In this document: one piece after another, positions 8,862-17,534 of the stretch
Layout of the letters: every line of letters starts with the position of its first letter
How positions within the stretch are numbered: the first letter of the stretch is position 1
Assembly: GCF_025562455.1 (NCBI RefSeq)
Contig: NZ_JAHPRO010000003.1
Span: 124,001-188,000, forward strand
Length of the DNA: 64,000 nucleotides
From: Acinetobacter sp. WU_MDCI_Axc73
GTDB taxonomy: Bacteria > Pseudomonadota > Gammaproteobacteria > Pseudomonadales > Moraxellaceae
Reading direction: 5' to 3'
The notes under the pieces: model-generated
What the model was told of the DNA's origin: nothing
What the model saw: only the letters and a program-made list of their open reading frames with translations
Databases searched by the model: none
Made by a program: the position numbers and the translations under genes

Positions 8862-9329
8862 ATGTCTAAAGGTCAAACTTTACAAGATCCGTTCTTAAAT
8901 TCTCTCCGTAAGGAACGTATTCCTGTTTCTATTTTCCTTGTGAACGGTATCAAGCTACAGGGTCATATTGAATCTTTTGACCAATACGTGGTTCTATTAA
9001 AAAACACAGTAAGCCAAATGGTTTATAAGCATGCAATTTCTACAGTTGTGCCTGCTCGTAATCCACGTCCAGCTGGTGCTCCTGCAACACCAGGTCAAGG
9101 TGGCAGCTTTGGCGGTGGCCAAGGTGGTGGCTTTGGCGGTGGTCAAGGTGGTGGCTTCGGTGGTCAAGGTGGCGGCTTCGGTGGTCAAGGCGGCTTTGGT
9201 GGTCAAGGCGGCTTCGGTGGTCAAGGTGGTGGCTTTGGTGGTCAAGGCGGCTTCGGTGGTGGTCAATCATCAGGCTTTGATGGCGATACAAAATTTGAAG
9301 ATAATCAAGAAGACGAAAATAATCGTTAA
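8862..9329 (+). CDS. hfq: RNA chaperone Hfq with glycine-rich tail
   Basis: A 155-residue Hfq. The Sm-fold core (about 1-68) is canonical: the start [20 protein letters not shown], the Sm1 part with [20 protein letters not shown], and the Sm2 motif [11 protein letters not shown]. It forms a hexameric ring that pairs small RNAs with mRNAs. The remaining 87 residues, more than half of the protein, are a low-complexity tail of GGGFGGQ-like repeats ending in an acidic stretch, [11 protein letters not shown]. Tails of this kind are known from Acinetobacter and other Moraxellaceae. A good Shine-Dalgarno (GGAG) precedes the ATG, and a strong terminator follows. Confidence 0.97.
   Translation: MSKGQTLQDPFLNSLRKERIPVSIFLVNGIKLQGHIESFDQYVVLLKNTVSQMVYKHAISTVVPARNPRPAGAPATPGQGGSFGGGQGGGFGGGQGGGFGGQGGGFGGQGGFGGQGGFGGQGGGFGGQGGFGGGQSSGFDGDTKFEDNQEDENNR
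9095..9266 (+). repeat. Glycine-coding tandem repeats in hfq
   Basis: Imperfect tandem units such as GGTGGCTTTGGTGGTCAAGG repeat about nine times within hfq. Unit lengths are mostly multiples of three bases, so the frame is kept. All six frames stay open here, which produces spurious overlapping ORFs on both strands. Slippage would change the length of the Hfq tail without breaking the gene. Confidence 0.85.
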
Positions 9330-9348
9330 TTGATCATTTTTAGAGAAG

Positions 9349-9373
9349 CCCCGATCTTAATCGGGGTTTTTTT
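9349..9373 (+). terminator. Intrinsic terminator of hfq
   Basis: A perfect 7-base-pair stem, CCCCGAT-CTTA-ATCGGGG, followed by a run of seven T. It lies 20 bases after the hfq stop codon. Confidence 0.92.
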
Positions 9374-9416
9374 ATGTGAAAAAGTATGTCTGCGCGATTA
9401 ATTTGAAAAAGTCAAA

Positions 9417-9441
9417 TTAAAAAAGCCAGCAAATGCTGACT
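9417..9441 (-). terminator. Intrinsic terminator of lptD-surA
   Basis: Read on the minus strand, GTCAGC-ATTT-GCTGGC (one G-U pair) is followed by six T. It lies about 20 bases past the surA stop and faces the hfq terminator, insulating the two convergent units. Confidence 0.85.
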
Positions 9442-9459
9442 CTTTTATAAAATTAAGGT

Positions 9460-10803
9460 TTAAGATTGATTTTTCTGACTTTGTTCCTGAAGGACTTTTT
9501 TATCCAGAGTTGGATCTTTGATTTCCACGTAGGCATTAGAGCGTACTTCACGTAACCAACTATCCACTTCGGTGTCAAATTGGCGTTCGCCTAATATTTG
9601 ACGTGCCATACGTTCTTGATATTCATGCGTCATATCCTGTTTACGGGTATCTTGAACCTGTAAAATATGCCAGCCAAACTGAGTTTGAAATGGCTCGCTA
9701 ATTTGACCCACGGGGGTATTCTTCATTTTTTCATCAAATTCAGGAACCATCATTCCAGGAGTTACCCAACCCAAACTACCACCATCACGAGCAGAACCTG
9801 GATCATTAGAAAAGGTTGCTGCTAAAGTGGCAAAATCTTCACCTGCTTTTAAACGATTATATAAGCTCGTGATCATTTGTTTTGCATTTTCAGGGCTAAC
9901 GACTTCAGAGGGTTGAATTAAGATGTGGCGAGTTTTATATTGCTCAACCATTGCTTTTTGATCACTGGTCTTGCGGTCGAGTAGTTTTAATACATGAATT
10001 CCATCACGGACATTGATCAGTTCGGTGGTTTGACCTGTTTGTAAAGCACTTACACGCGCTGCAAGTTCGGCAGGAATATCGGCTAAGTCGCGATAACCCA
10101 TATCAGCACCTTCAACTTTGATATCTTTGGTTGAATAAGTCTTGCCAATACTTGCAATATCATCGCTGCTATTTAAGGCGGTTTTAACTTCTTGTGCAAC
10201 CTGAGTCAGCTGTTGAGGATCTGCCTTTGCACCAGAAATACGCGCATGTAAGACATGAACCTGACTGCCTAACATGGCTTGACCCTGTGGAGATTTTAAA
10301 AAGTTGTCAACGTCTTGATCACTAATTTTAATACGTGACATCACTTGCTGTTGACGTAAGCGGCTGATGGCTAGATCTTCACCAATACGATCACGTAAGG
10401 ATGCATAAGTTCCCGGTGCCATAGCATCTAGCTTTTGCTGGAAAGCTTCAAGAGATTTGCTGCCAGATTGGTTTGCAACTTTAAGTACAGCTTCATTTAG
10501 TGCTTTTTCGTCAGGCTTGATCCCATAACGTTTTACTTGTTCAAGTTGGGCTTCACGTAAAATTAGTTGATCTAAAACTTGTAGCTGTAAATATTGTTCG
10601 GGCGGAACTTGTTTTTTTTGAGCTTGCAATTGATGGGCTGCTTCAGCAACGCCTTGTTCTAAATCGCTCTTTAAAATGACACTATTGTCCACAATTGCAA
10701 TCACTTCATCCGAAGGAGTTGCAGCAAAACTTTGCATTGATGAAGAAACAACCGCTGCGAGGGCAGTTGCTTTAAATAACTGTTTTAAATACTTTGTCTT
10801 CAT
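9460..10803 (-). CDS. surA: Periplasmic chaperone/prolyl isomerase SurA
   Basis: A 447-residue periplasmic protein that chaperones unfolded outer-membrane proteins to the BAM complex. A signal peptide (KTKYLKQLFKATALAAVVSS..SFA) is followed by the SurA N-terminal domain (IVDNSVILKSDL, with RDRIGEDL). Two parvulin-type PPIase domains follow, the second being clear: RHILIQPSEV, GEDFATLAATFSNDPGSARD and GGSLGWVTPG. The ATG at 10803 shares its A with the lptD stop codon, so the two genes are translationally coupled. A TTG at 10818 would add five residues. LptD is a known SurA client, which fits the pairing. Confidence 0.95.
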   Translation of the reverse strand: MKTKYLKQLFKATALAAVVSSSMQSFAATPSDEVIAIVDNSVILKSDLEQGVAEAAHQLQAQKKQVPPEQYLQLQVLDQLILREAQLEQVKRYGIKPDEKALNEAVLKVANQSGSKSLEAFQQKLDAMAPGTYASLRDRIGEDLAISRLRQQQVMSRIKISDQDVDNFLKSPQGQAMLGSQVHVLHARISGAKADPQQLTQVAQEVKTALNSSDDIASIGKTYSTKDIKVEGADMGYRDLADIPAELAARVSALQTGQTTELINVRDGIHVLKLLDRKTSDQKAMVEQYKTRHILIQPSEVVSPENAKQMITSLYNRLKAGEDFATLAATFSNDPGSARDGGSLGWVTPGMMVPEFDEKMKNTPVGQISEPFQTQFGWHILQVQDTRKQDMTHEYQERMARQILGERQFDTEVDSWLREVRSNAYVEIKDPTLDKKVLQEQSQKNQS

Positions 10804-13262
10804 TAACGTTGTGTCCAAGATTGATTAGTTTCTTTAAAGCCTAAAACTCGATTTTCCATAATAGATGCAAGTTTGTTATTTACACCACCTAAGCCTTTCA
10901 GAGTAAGTTCGACCATAACAGCTTTTTTTACATTGACGTTTGGATCGTTCGGATTATCAAGGTCATTGTAATAAGAACGTCCATAGACTGAAACGCCCCA
11001 ACAGCATGATTCGTAATTTACACCGAGTAAATATTCACGCGCGACACTATTATCAAGGTCGTATTGAACATGGCCCATAATACGCCAATTGTTATGGATA
11101 GGTTGTATAAAGGATGCAACAACCTGATCATAAGTATTTTGGCGATCTGGAATTTCTTTACGATAAAAATAGCCTAAGTTATACAGATTTCCTTTGTCAC
11201 CTGTGTAGTACATTTGAAAATCACGTTGTGAATTCGTGCCATTTGACATCCACGCTGAATTTGCACCAATGGTAAAGTGCTGTGAAAGCTGACTAGTTAA
11301 ACTAACCACAGGGCCTGTATTTTTTTCTGTGTCGATTTGATCATTGCTGATTAAAGTGACACGTCTATCTTGAAAATAGTAACTTTGTCCAACACTGGCA
11401 CGCAGGCGTTCTAAGCCTTCTGGATCAAATAAACTATAACTCACGCCTAAAGACATAAAGTTATTATCTTCTAAGCGATCATGTCCATAGAAGCGGTACG
11501 GGTTAAACAGTTGATCGTAGTTAATCGACGCAGTGGTGGTATCAAAGTTTGGATAATCTGTCTGATTTTTATACGGCGCATAGGCGTAAAATGCTCTTGG
11601 CGTAATGGTTTGCAGATATTTTCCATCTTTTTCAAAGGTTAAGCCAGTATCCAGAGTGAATTGTGGTACAACCACCGATTTATTTTTATCGTTCGGTGTT
11701 GCTCCACCTTCAGGATATAGTGCATTGATCGTATTTTCATCATAAAATGTATTGATGCTACGAACTGAAACTTCAGGAATGGCAAAAGCATAGGTGTTTC
11801 TAAAGTTATAACGTGCCGCGAATTGGTTATAGATTCGTGTACCACTTGGCTGAGTGCTATAGTTGTTGGTATCACTAATGTCTTTTTTGAAATATGCGGT
11901 GTCGTTATTAAACTCGTATTGTAACCCTAGCGGATTGCCTGTGACATAGTTGAGTAAAAACTGAGGCAGACGCGCATAAGGTCGGTCAATATCAGCTACG
12001 GTTTTATCTAGTGTCTGAAAGTTTTCAACTTTTAATTGAGCTTTTAATCCTGGAATTTGATCTTTATAGTTTAATACCCACGCACGACGTAAATTTAAGT
12101 CTGTCTTTGAATCAGGACTTGAGTTTAAGTCGGCCGTAAAATCTTTATCTGATGCATAATTGTATTCTAAGTTGGTTGACCAATAATCATTGATATCCCA
12201 ATTATGTAAAAACGTTAGATCTTTACGGTCTTGATTATTATATTTTCTATCATCAGGCAGGTAGGCGCCAGAAACTTTACCTGCACCAAAGTTTTCGGTT
12301 ATATATCTGAATTGACCTTCCAGCATCGTACCACGATCAGCATAGTAGCGTGGTGTCACAGTTGCATCGTAATTAGGCGCGAGATTGAGATAAACAGGAA
12401 CGGCAAGTTCAAAACCACCATCATTGGAGAAACCAAAGGTGGGGTTTAAAATCCCAGTCGTTCTACGGTCATCAATCGGAAAGTTAAAATATGGAACCGC
12501 CAATACGGGAACATCTTTGACGTAAAGTTTTGTGCCTTTGGTTATACCTCGACCACTGTCCTGATCCAACTTGATTTCTTTGGCTTTAATTTGCCATGTT
12601 GGTTTTTCTTCAGGAGGGCAAGTCGTATAAGTTGCATCATGCAAAACCATAGTCGTTGGTGATGTGCGATTAATCTGCTGTGCATGACCATGTGAATGCT
12701 GTTCTTCAGAAATATAGAAACTATTATTTAAATCACCTGTTTGGGTCTTTAAATTGTAATTAATCTTATCACTTTGAGAAAGCAGACCGCCTTGAGCTAA
12801 TTGTACGTGACCTTCAGCGTCAGCATAGGTTTGCGTTTGATCAATAATGACTTTGTCGGCGCGAATAGATCGACCTTCCTGATCAATTACCACATTACCA
12901 CTTAGCTCTGAGTCACCTTTTGGATTGTAATGTCCATAGTCGGCAGTCACTACAGACGTCGCCTTTTCAGGATCTACGGCTTGAGTGGTCGGGCTGATGG
13001 GAGTGATCCATGTGCCCGTACAAAAGGCAGAGCTTAATGATTTTGTATCTCTGAGTTGAGCTTCAGGTGCAGATTTATCTACATAATATTGCTCAAAAAA
13101 TTCCTGACCAGGATAAGCTTTTTGAATGCTTTCCTTAAGCTGTTTATTATCAACATTAGACACTGCATTATCCGACTCAGCATAACTTGATTGTATGGAG
13201 CCACCACATAAAAGTGTCAAAATAGCGGTCGCTAAAGGATTAAATTTAAACTGATGCTTCAT
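10803..13262 (-). CDS. lptD: LPS-assembly outer-membrane protein LptD
   Basis: An 819-residue outer-membrane protein that, with LptE, inserts lipopolysaccharide into the outer leaflet. A signal peptide (residues 1-28, MKHQFKFNPLATAILTLLCG..YA) is followed by an OstA/LptA-like beta-jellyroll domain, with GNVVIDQEGRSIRADKVIID and AEGHVQLAQGG. The large C-terminal 26-strand barrel domain comes next. A Cys pair at the end (YESCCWGVSVYGRSYYND) and N-terminal Cys residues supply the disulfides this family needs. The ATG at 13262 directly precedes the signal peptide; a TTG at 13277 is also in frame. It heads the lptD-surA operon and is divergent from amgK. Confidence 0.95.
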   Translation of the reverse strand: MKHQFKFNPLATAILTLLCGGSIQSSYAESDNAVSNVDNKQLKESIQKAYPGQEFFEQYYVDKSAPEAQLRDTKSLSSAFCTGTWITPISPTTQAVDPEKATSVVTADYGHYNPKGDSELSGNVVIDQEGRSIRADKVIIDQTQTYADAEGHVQLAQGGLLSQSDKINYNLKTQTGDLNNSFYISEEQHSHGHAQQINRTSPTTMVLHDATYTTCPPEEKPTWQIKAKEIKLDQDSGRGITKGTKLYVKDVPVLAVPYFNFPIDDRRTTGILNPTFGFSNDGGFELAVPVYLNLAPNYDATVTPRYYADRGTMLEGQFRYITENFGAGKVSGAYLPDDRKYNNQDRKDLTFLHNWDINDYWSTNLEYNYASDKDFTADLNSSPDSKTDLNLRRAWVLNYKDQIPGLKAQLKVENFQTLDKTVADIDRPYARLPQFLLNYVTGNPLGLQYEFNNDTAYFKKDISDTNNYSTQPSGTRIYNQFAARYNFRNTYAFAIPEVSVRSINTFYDENTINALYPEGGATPNDKNKSVVVPQFTLDTGLTFEKDGKYLQTITPRAFYAYAPYKNQTDYPNFDTTTASINYDQLFNPYRFYGHDRLEDNNFMSLGVSYSLFDPEGLERLRASVGQSYYFQDRRVTLISNDQIDTEKNTGPVVSLTSQLSQHFTIGANSAWMSNGTNSQRDFQMYYTGDKGNLYNLGYFYRKEIPDRQNTYDQVVASFIQPIHNNWRIMGHVQYDLDNSVAREYLLGVNYESCCWGVSVYGRSYYNDLDNPNDPNVNVKKAVMVELTLKGLGGVNNKLASIMENRVLGFKETNQSWTQR

Positions 13263-13325
13263 TGTTTCATTAACCAAGTATGCTAATTCGCAATTAATTA
13301 TTGTCGCATCATAGAGAAAAAGTTT

Positions 13326-13343
13326 ATAAGTGGCTACACTTAT
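13326..13343. promoter_or_regulatory. Palindrome between lptD and amgK
   Basis: A perfect inverted repeat, ATAAGTG-GCTA-CACTTAT, sits roughly midway in the 119-base region between the divergent lptD and amgK starts. The size and position suit an operator or a shared promoter element. No regulator can be named. Confidence 0.4.
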
Positions 13344-13381
13344 GACTTCAAAATCTCAGCTAGTTTTAGATTTTATTGCAA

Positions 13382-14395
13382 ATGAATACACAACGTGAAC
13401 AATTGATACAATCATGGATTGCCTCTGCTTTGAATACTGAAGATTTTCAGGTTCACTTTTTAGCTGGAGATGCGAGTTTTAGACGCTATGCACGCGTCAT
13501 TAGCCAAAATAATACCTTTATGTTGATGGATGCGCCACCTGAAAAAGAAGATTGTGCTCCATTTGTAATGATTGATGAGTTTTTTGATCAGCATGAAGTA
13601 CGTGTGCCGCATATTATTGCTAAAAATCTTGAGCAGGGTTTCTTGCTACTTGAAGACTTTGGCGATGTGGTGTTATCAACTTTACTCAATAATGTCACCG
13701 TGGATCATTATTACCTACAAAGTTTTAAACAACTGATTCAATTGCAATCGATTCAAGGTGATGGATATTTTCCAGTTTATTCACATGAAAAGCTGATGAC
13801 TGAGATGAAACTGTTAACAGACTGGATGTTACCTTCATTAAATATTCATCCAACTGAAGAACAGCAAGCTATTATCGAGCAAACTTTTGATTTATTGGCG
13901 AAGACAGCACTTGCACAACCTCAGGTGATTGTCCATCGGGATTTTCATAGTCGCAATTTGATGAAGATTGCCGGTGAAGAACAACTGGGTGTGATTGATT
14001 TTCAGGATGCAGTGATTGGGGCAGATACCTATGATCTGATCTCGATTACACGAGATGCGTATGTGCAGTGGAATGCAGATCGGGTCTATCGCTGGTTTAA
14101 GCTGTTCTATGAGTTGTTGCCAGACGAAGCAAAAGTAAACCGAACTTTTGAGCAATTTAAAAAAGAAGCAGACTTTATGGCGATACAGCGTCATATCAAG
14201 ATTTTAGGTATTTTTGTGCGTTTATTTGAGCGTGATGGAAAGTCAGGCTATCTCAAAGACTTACCTCGTGTGATGTGGTATTTACTCGAAGAAAGCAAAG
14301 CTTATCCAGAACTGGATGCGTTTATGCAATTTATGCAGCAAACAGTGATGCCGAAGTTCATCGAAAAATATGGTCGTTATGAGGTGGCAGCCTAA
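13382..14395 (+). CDS. amgK: N-acetylmuramate/GlcNAc kinase AmgK
   Basis: A 337-residue sugar kinase of the aminoglycoside-phosphotransferase fold. The beginning LAGDASFRRYARV, the catalytic loop VIVHRDFHSRNLM and the metal-binding LGVIDFQDAVIGADTYDL are all present. AmgK phosphorylates N-acetylmuramic acid at C1, feeding the anabolic recycling route that bypasses de novo UDP-MurNAc synthesis. The ATG at 13382 is chosen over a TTG two codons upstream. The stop codon overlaps the murU ATG by one base (TAATG), so the pair is coupled as in Pseudomonas. The identification rests strongly on this pairing. Confidence 0.93.
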   Translation: MNTQREQLIQSWIASALNTEDFQVHFLAGDASFRRYARVISQNNTFMLMDAPPEKEDCAPFVMIDEFFDQHEVRVPHIIAKNLEQGFLLLEDFGDVVLSTLLNNVTVDHYYLQSFKQLIQLQSIQGDGYFPVYSHEKLMTEMKLLTDWMLPSLNIHPTEEQQAIIEQTFDLLAKTALAQPQVIVHRDFHSRNLMKIAGEEQLGVIDFQDAVIGADTYDLISITRDAYVQWNADRVYRWFKLFYELLPDEAKVNRTFEQFKKEADFMAIQRHIKILGIFVRLFERDGKSGYLKDLPRVMWYLLEESKAYPELDAFMQFMQQTVMPKFIEKYGRYEVAA

Positions 14396-15084
14396 TGAAA
14401 GCTATGATTCTTGCTGCGGGTTTGGGCAATCGTATGCGTCCATTGACTTTACATACACCTAAGCCGTTATTACAAGTCGCTGAAAAGCCTTTGATTGTCT
14501 GGCATATCGAAAAATTAAAAAAAATTGGGGTCACTGAAATTGTCATCAATACCGCATGGCTAGCCGATAAACTGGTGGATGCTTTAGGTGATGGTTCGCT
14601 TTTGGGCGTTAAAATTTTATGGTCACATGAAAGTGAAGGTTTGGAAACAGCAGGTGGCATTATCAATGCCTTGTCATTGTTGGGTGATGATCCTTTTATT
14701 CTGGTTAATGGTGATGTCTGGACGACCATGGATTTTTCATCGCTTTTGGAGGTTAAATTAATCGATGATTTAGCACATTTGGTATTTGTGCCTAATCCTA
14801 TACAACATCCGAATGGCGATTTTGTGCTATCAAATGGTAAAGCGTATACTTTTGAGCAAGGGCAGACAGGTGAAGCTCTCACTTATAGTGGAGTGGCTGT
14901 TTTATCGCCAAAACTATTTGAAAATTTAGAACACGGCAAACGACCTTTAGCACCTTTATTGAAACAAGCTATGCTTAACGGTCAAGTGAGTGCTGAAAAA
15001 ATGCAAGGTGTTTGGGTTGATGTGGGTACGCCTGAGCGATTATATGAGCTAGATCAACAAATTAAAGCAGGTTTATACATTTAA
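14395..15084 (+). CDS. murU: MurNAc-1-phosphate uridylyltransferase MurU
   Basis: A 229-residue nucleotidyltransferase that converts MurNAc-1-phosphate and UTP to UDP-MurNAc, completing the AmgK-MurU recycling route. The N-terminal signature MKAMILAAGLGNRMRPLT, the metal-binding FILVNGDVWTT and the lysine-containing HTPKPLLQVAEKPL are typical of sugar-nucleotide transferases. The short length of about 225 residues is typical of MurU, in contrast to the longer RmlA/GlmU enzymes. It is coupled to amgK by a one-base overlap. Confidence 0.93.
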   Translation: MKAMILAAGLGNRMRPLTLHTPKPLLQVAEKPLIVWHIEKLKKIGVTEIVINTAWLADKLVDALGDGSLLGVKILWSHESEGLETAGGIINALSLLGDDPFILVNGDVWTTMDFSSLLEVKLIDDLAHLVFVPNPIQHPNGDFVLSNGKAYTFEQGQTGEALTYSGVAVLSPKLFENLEHGKRPLAPLLKQAMLNGQVSAEKMQGVWVDVGTPERLYELDQQIKAGLYI

Positions 15085-15169
15085 CTGTGTAAACGCTAAT
15101 CGTTAACCACTATTTTTGAGTAGAGAAATAGGTATACTGCAACTAACTTTTAAGAGATGTTCCACGGAT

Positions 15170-15808
15170 ATGCATCCTTTTTTCCACGAATTAAAACAGG
15201 GTAGTCAAGCTTTAGGTTTAGACCTGAGCGATGATACTTTAAATCTATTGTTGAAATATCAAGATGCATTGGTGCTTTGGAATAAAGCCTATAATCTTAC
15301 GGCGATACGGGATCCGAAAGAAATGTTAGTGAAGCATTTGTTGGATAGTCTCAGTATCTTAAAAGATTTACCTGAAGGTCGCTTGCTGGATGTCGGTACA
15401 GGGGGCGGTATGCCGGGCATGATCATTGCCTTATGTCAGCCTGAACGAGCGTGTGTCTTGCTAGATTCTAATGGTAAAAAGATCCGTTTTTTAAAGCAAT
15501 TTATAGCAGATTTAAAATTAAAAAATGTGATCGCTGTACAAACTCGTGTTGAGAATGAAGAAACTATTGTTGAGTTAGGTCAATTTGATGTGATTACAAG
15601 TCGAGCATTTGCTTCATTGATTGATTTTGTCGATGCTTCAAGACCTTATATGCATAAAAAAAGCGTGATTGCCGCAATGAAGGGATTAGTTCCTGATGAA
15701 GAAATGCAGCAACTTGACACTGAGTTTTTATGTCAGGTGATTGAGCTGCAAGTGCCACGTTTAGATGAACAACGTCATTTGCTTTTACTTGAACAAAAAC
15801 AATCTTAA
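15170..15808 (+). CDS. rsmG: 16S rRNA m7G527 methyltransferase RsmG
   Basis: A 212-residue S-adenosylmethionine-dependent enzyme (GidB) that methylates N7 of G527 in 16S rRNA. It shows LWNKAYNLTAIRDPKEMLVKH, then the SAM-binding LLDVGTGGGMPGMIIA and the later ITSRAFASLIDFV. The ATG at 15170 matches the usual start of the family. An earlier in-frame start at 15116 would add 18 residues without similarity. It precedes parAB by 12 bases, the classical gidB-parA-parB order. Confidence 0.95.
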   Translation: MHPFFHELKQGSQALGLDLSDDTLNLLLKYQDALVLWNKAYNLTAIRDPKEMLVKHLLDSLSILKDLPEGRLLDVGTGGGMPGMIIALCQPERACVLLDSNGKKIRFLKQFIADLKLKNVIAVQTRVENEETIVELGQFDVITSRAFASLIDFVDASRPYMHKKSVIAAMKGLVPDEEMQQLDTEFLCQVIELQVPRLDEQRHLLLLEQKQS

Positions 15809-15820
15809 ATTGGGGTAACT

Positions 15821-16603
15821 ATGGCTCAGATTATTGCAATAGCCAATCAAAAAGGTGGCGTAGGTAAAACCACGACCGCTGTGAATCTAGCTGCCTCATT
15901 GGCTGTGTTAAAAAAACGCGTACTTTTAGTAGATATGGACTCACAGGGTAATGCTACCATGGGGTCTGGTGTGCAAAAAAACGATTTGCTGTACTCTATT
16001 ACCGATGTTTTGTTGGGTGAGGTTCCTGTAGAAACAGCCATCACAAAATCAGAAGTAGGTTACAAAGTGCTGGGTTCAAATCGTGAACTTTCAGGCGTAG
16101 AGTTGGCGATTGCGGATCAGGAAGGGCGTGAATTTATCTTAAAAAAAGCGCTGGATAGTGTTCGTGATACTTTTGATTATATCATCATTGACTGTGCACC
16201 AAGTTTGAGTTTAATTACGGTGAACGCACTTGCTGCTGTAGATGGGGTTATGATACCCATGCAGTGCGAATATTATGCCCTCGAAGGTTTGGCTGATTTA
16301 ACTCAGACCATCGATCGTATTCAACAGGCATTGAATCCTGATCTACAAATTATTGGTGTACTACGCACCATGTACGATGCACGTAACGCTTTGACTCGTG
16401 ATGTTTCTGCTGAGTTAGAGCAGTTTTTTGGCAAAAAACTCTATGATACGGTCGTTCCGCGTAATGTTCGACTTGCAGAAGCACCAGCGCATGGTTTACC
16501 GATTATTTATTTTGAGAAAAGCTCCAAAGGTGCTGTGGCGTATTTAAATCTTGCTGCTGAAATGTTGAAAAAAAGTAAAGTGAAAAAAGGGAGTCGCGCA
16601 TGA
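15821..16603 (+). CDS. parA: Chromosome-partitioning ATPase ParA
   Basis: A 260-residue Walker-type ATPase (Soj) that segregates chromosome origins together with ParB. The deviant Walker A QKGGVGKTTTAVNLAASLA lies at the N-terminus. DMDSQGNATMGSG and the Walker B segment IIIDCAPSLS follow, then MIPMQCEYYALEGLADL. There is no N-terminal helix-turn-helix, as expected for chromosomal rather than plasmid type Ia ParA. It overlaps the parB start by four bases (ATGA). Confidence 0.95.
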   Translation: MAQIIAIANQKGGVGKTTTAVNLAASLAVLKKRVLLVDMDSQGNATMGSGVQKNDLLYSITDVLLGEVPVETAITKSEVGYKVLGSNRELSGVELAIADQEGREFILKKALDSVRDTFDYIIIDCAPSLSLITVNALAAVDGVMIPMQCEYYALEGLADLTQTIDRIQQALNPDLQIIGVLRTMYDARNALTRDVSAELEQFFGKKLYDTVVPRNVRLAEAPAHGLPIIYFEKSSKGAVAYLNLAAEMLKKSKVKKGSRA

Positions 16604-17487
16604 GCATAAAAAAACGCGGATTGGCAAAAGGCCGTGGTCTGGATGCACTGCTTGGCTCCATTCAAAAAGAAAAGTTACAAATAGAAGCGCAGGCGATTGA
16701 TATTGGTCAGCTCAAACAGATCGATGTCAATCTACTCAAGCGCGGCGAATACCAGCCACGTCGCTTTATACAGGAACAAGAGTTACAAGAACTTGCATCA
16801 TCAATTGAAAAACATGGTGTGATGCAGCCGATTGTCATTCGCCCAATTGAGGATGAGCAATATCCTTATGAGATCATTGCAGGTGAGCGTCGTTGGCGCG
16901 CAGCACAACTTGCAGGTTTAAAAGAAATTCCTGCGATTGTTCGTGATTTGAATGATCAAGTTGCGATTGCACTGGCATTGATTGAAAACATTCAGCGTCA
17001 GGATCTTAATCCGATTGATCAAGCATTAGCTTTACAGCGTTTTCACGACGAGTTTGGTTTAAGTCATCAAGAAATCGCAGAAACAGTGGGCAAGGCACGT
17101 ACTACGGTCAGTAATTTACTGCGGTTACTCAGTTTGGATGATGCTATCAAGAATTTGATGCAGGAAGGTCAACTGGATATGGGGCATGCTCGGGCGATTT
17201 TGGCGTTAAAGGCTAAAGATCAAATGGCAGTTGCCAAAATGGTCATTGAAAAAAGTCTTTCCGTACGTCAAACAGAACAGCTGGTTCGTGAATGGAATGA
17301 ACCAAAACAAGATAAGCCTCAGGCTGTGATTCCGCCAGATATTGAGCAATTGACTCAAAAGTTATCAGAACGTTTCGGTGCAAATGTGAAAATCGATCAC
17401 AATAAACAAGGAAAAGGCAAACTGGTCATTCACTATCATTCACTTGATGAGTTAGATGGTATTTTAAATATTTGCTTAACCGATTAG
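16600..17487 (+). CDS. parB: Chromosome-partitioning protein ParB
   Basis: A 295-residue centromere-binding CTPase. The N-terminal box KKRGLAKGRGLDALLG is typical of chromosomal ParB. The CTP-binding ParB/Srx domain contains EIIAGERRWRAAQLAGL and ALALIENIQRQDLNPIDQA. A helix-turn-helix follows (LSHQEIAETVGKARTTVSNLLRLL), then the C-terminal dimerisation domain. It would load at parS sites near the origin; no complete parS was recognised in this window. The start overlaps parA by four bases. Confidence 0.95.
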   Translation: MSIKKRGLAKGRGLDALLGSIQKEKLQIEAQAIDIGQLKQIDVNLLKRGEYQPRRFIQEQELQELASSIEKHGVMQPIVIRPIEDEQYPYEIIAGERRWRAAQLAGLKEIPAIVRDLNDQVAIALALIENIQRQDLNPIDQALALQRFHDEFGLSHQEIAETVGKARTTVSNLLRLLSLDDAIKNLMQEGQLDMGHARAILALKAKDQMAVAKMVIEKSLSVRQTEQLVREWNEPKQDKPQAVIPPDIEQLTQKLSERFGANVKIDHNKQGKGKLVIHYHSLDELDGILNICLTD

Positions 17488-17534
17488 TCTATGCTGACCT
17501 TTTAAATTTTTTGTAGTCTTTGGGGAAGTACAGC

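Noticed and set aside
8997..9333. Several long frames on both strands across the hfq repeats
   Set aside because: The Gly-coding repeat keeps all frames open; only the Hfq frame has a recognisable domain and start.
15158..15166. TGTTCCACG, half of a ParB-binding parS site, just before rsmG
   Set aside because: The second half (TGGAACA) is absent, so it is not a functional parS by sequence. No full parS was recognised in the window.
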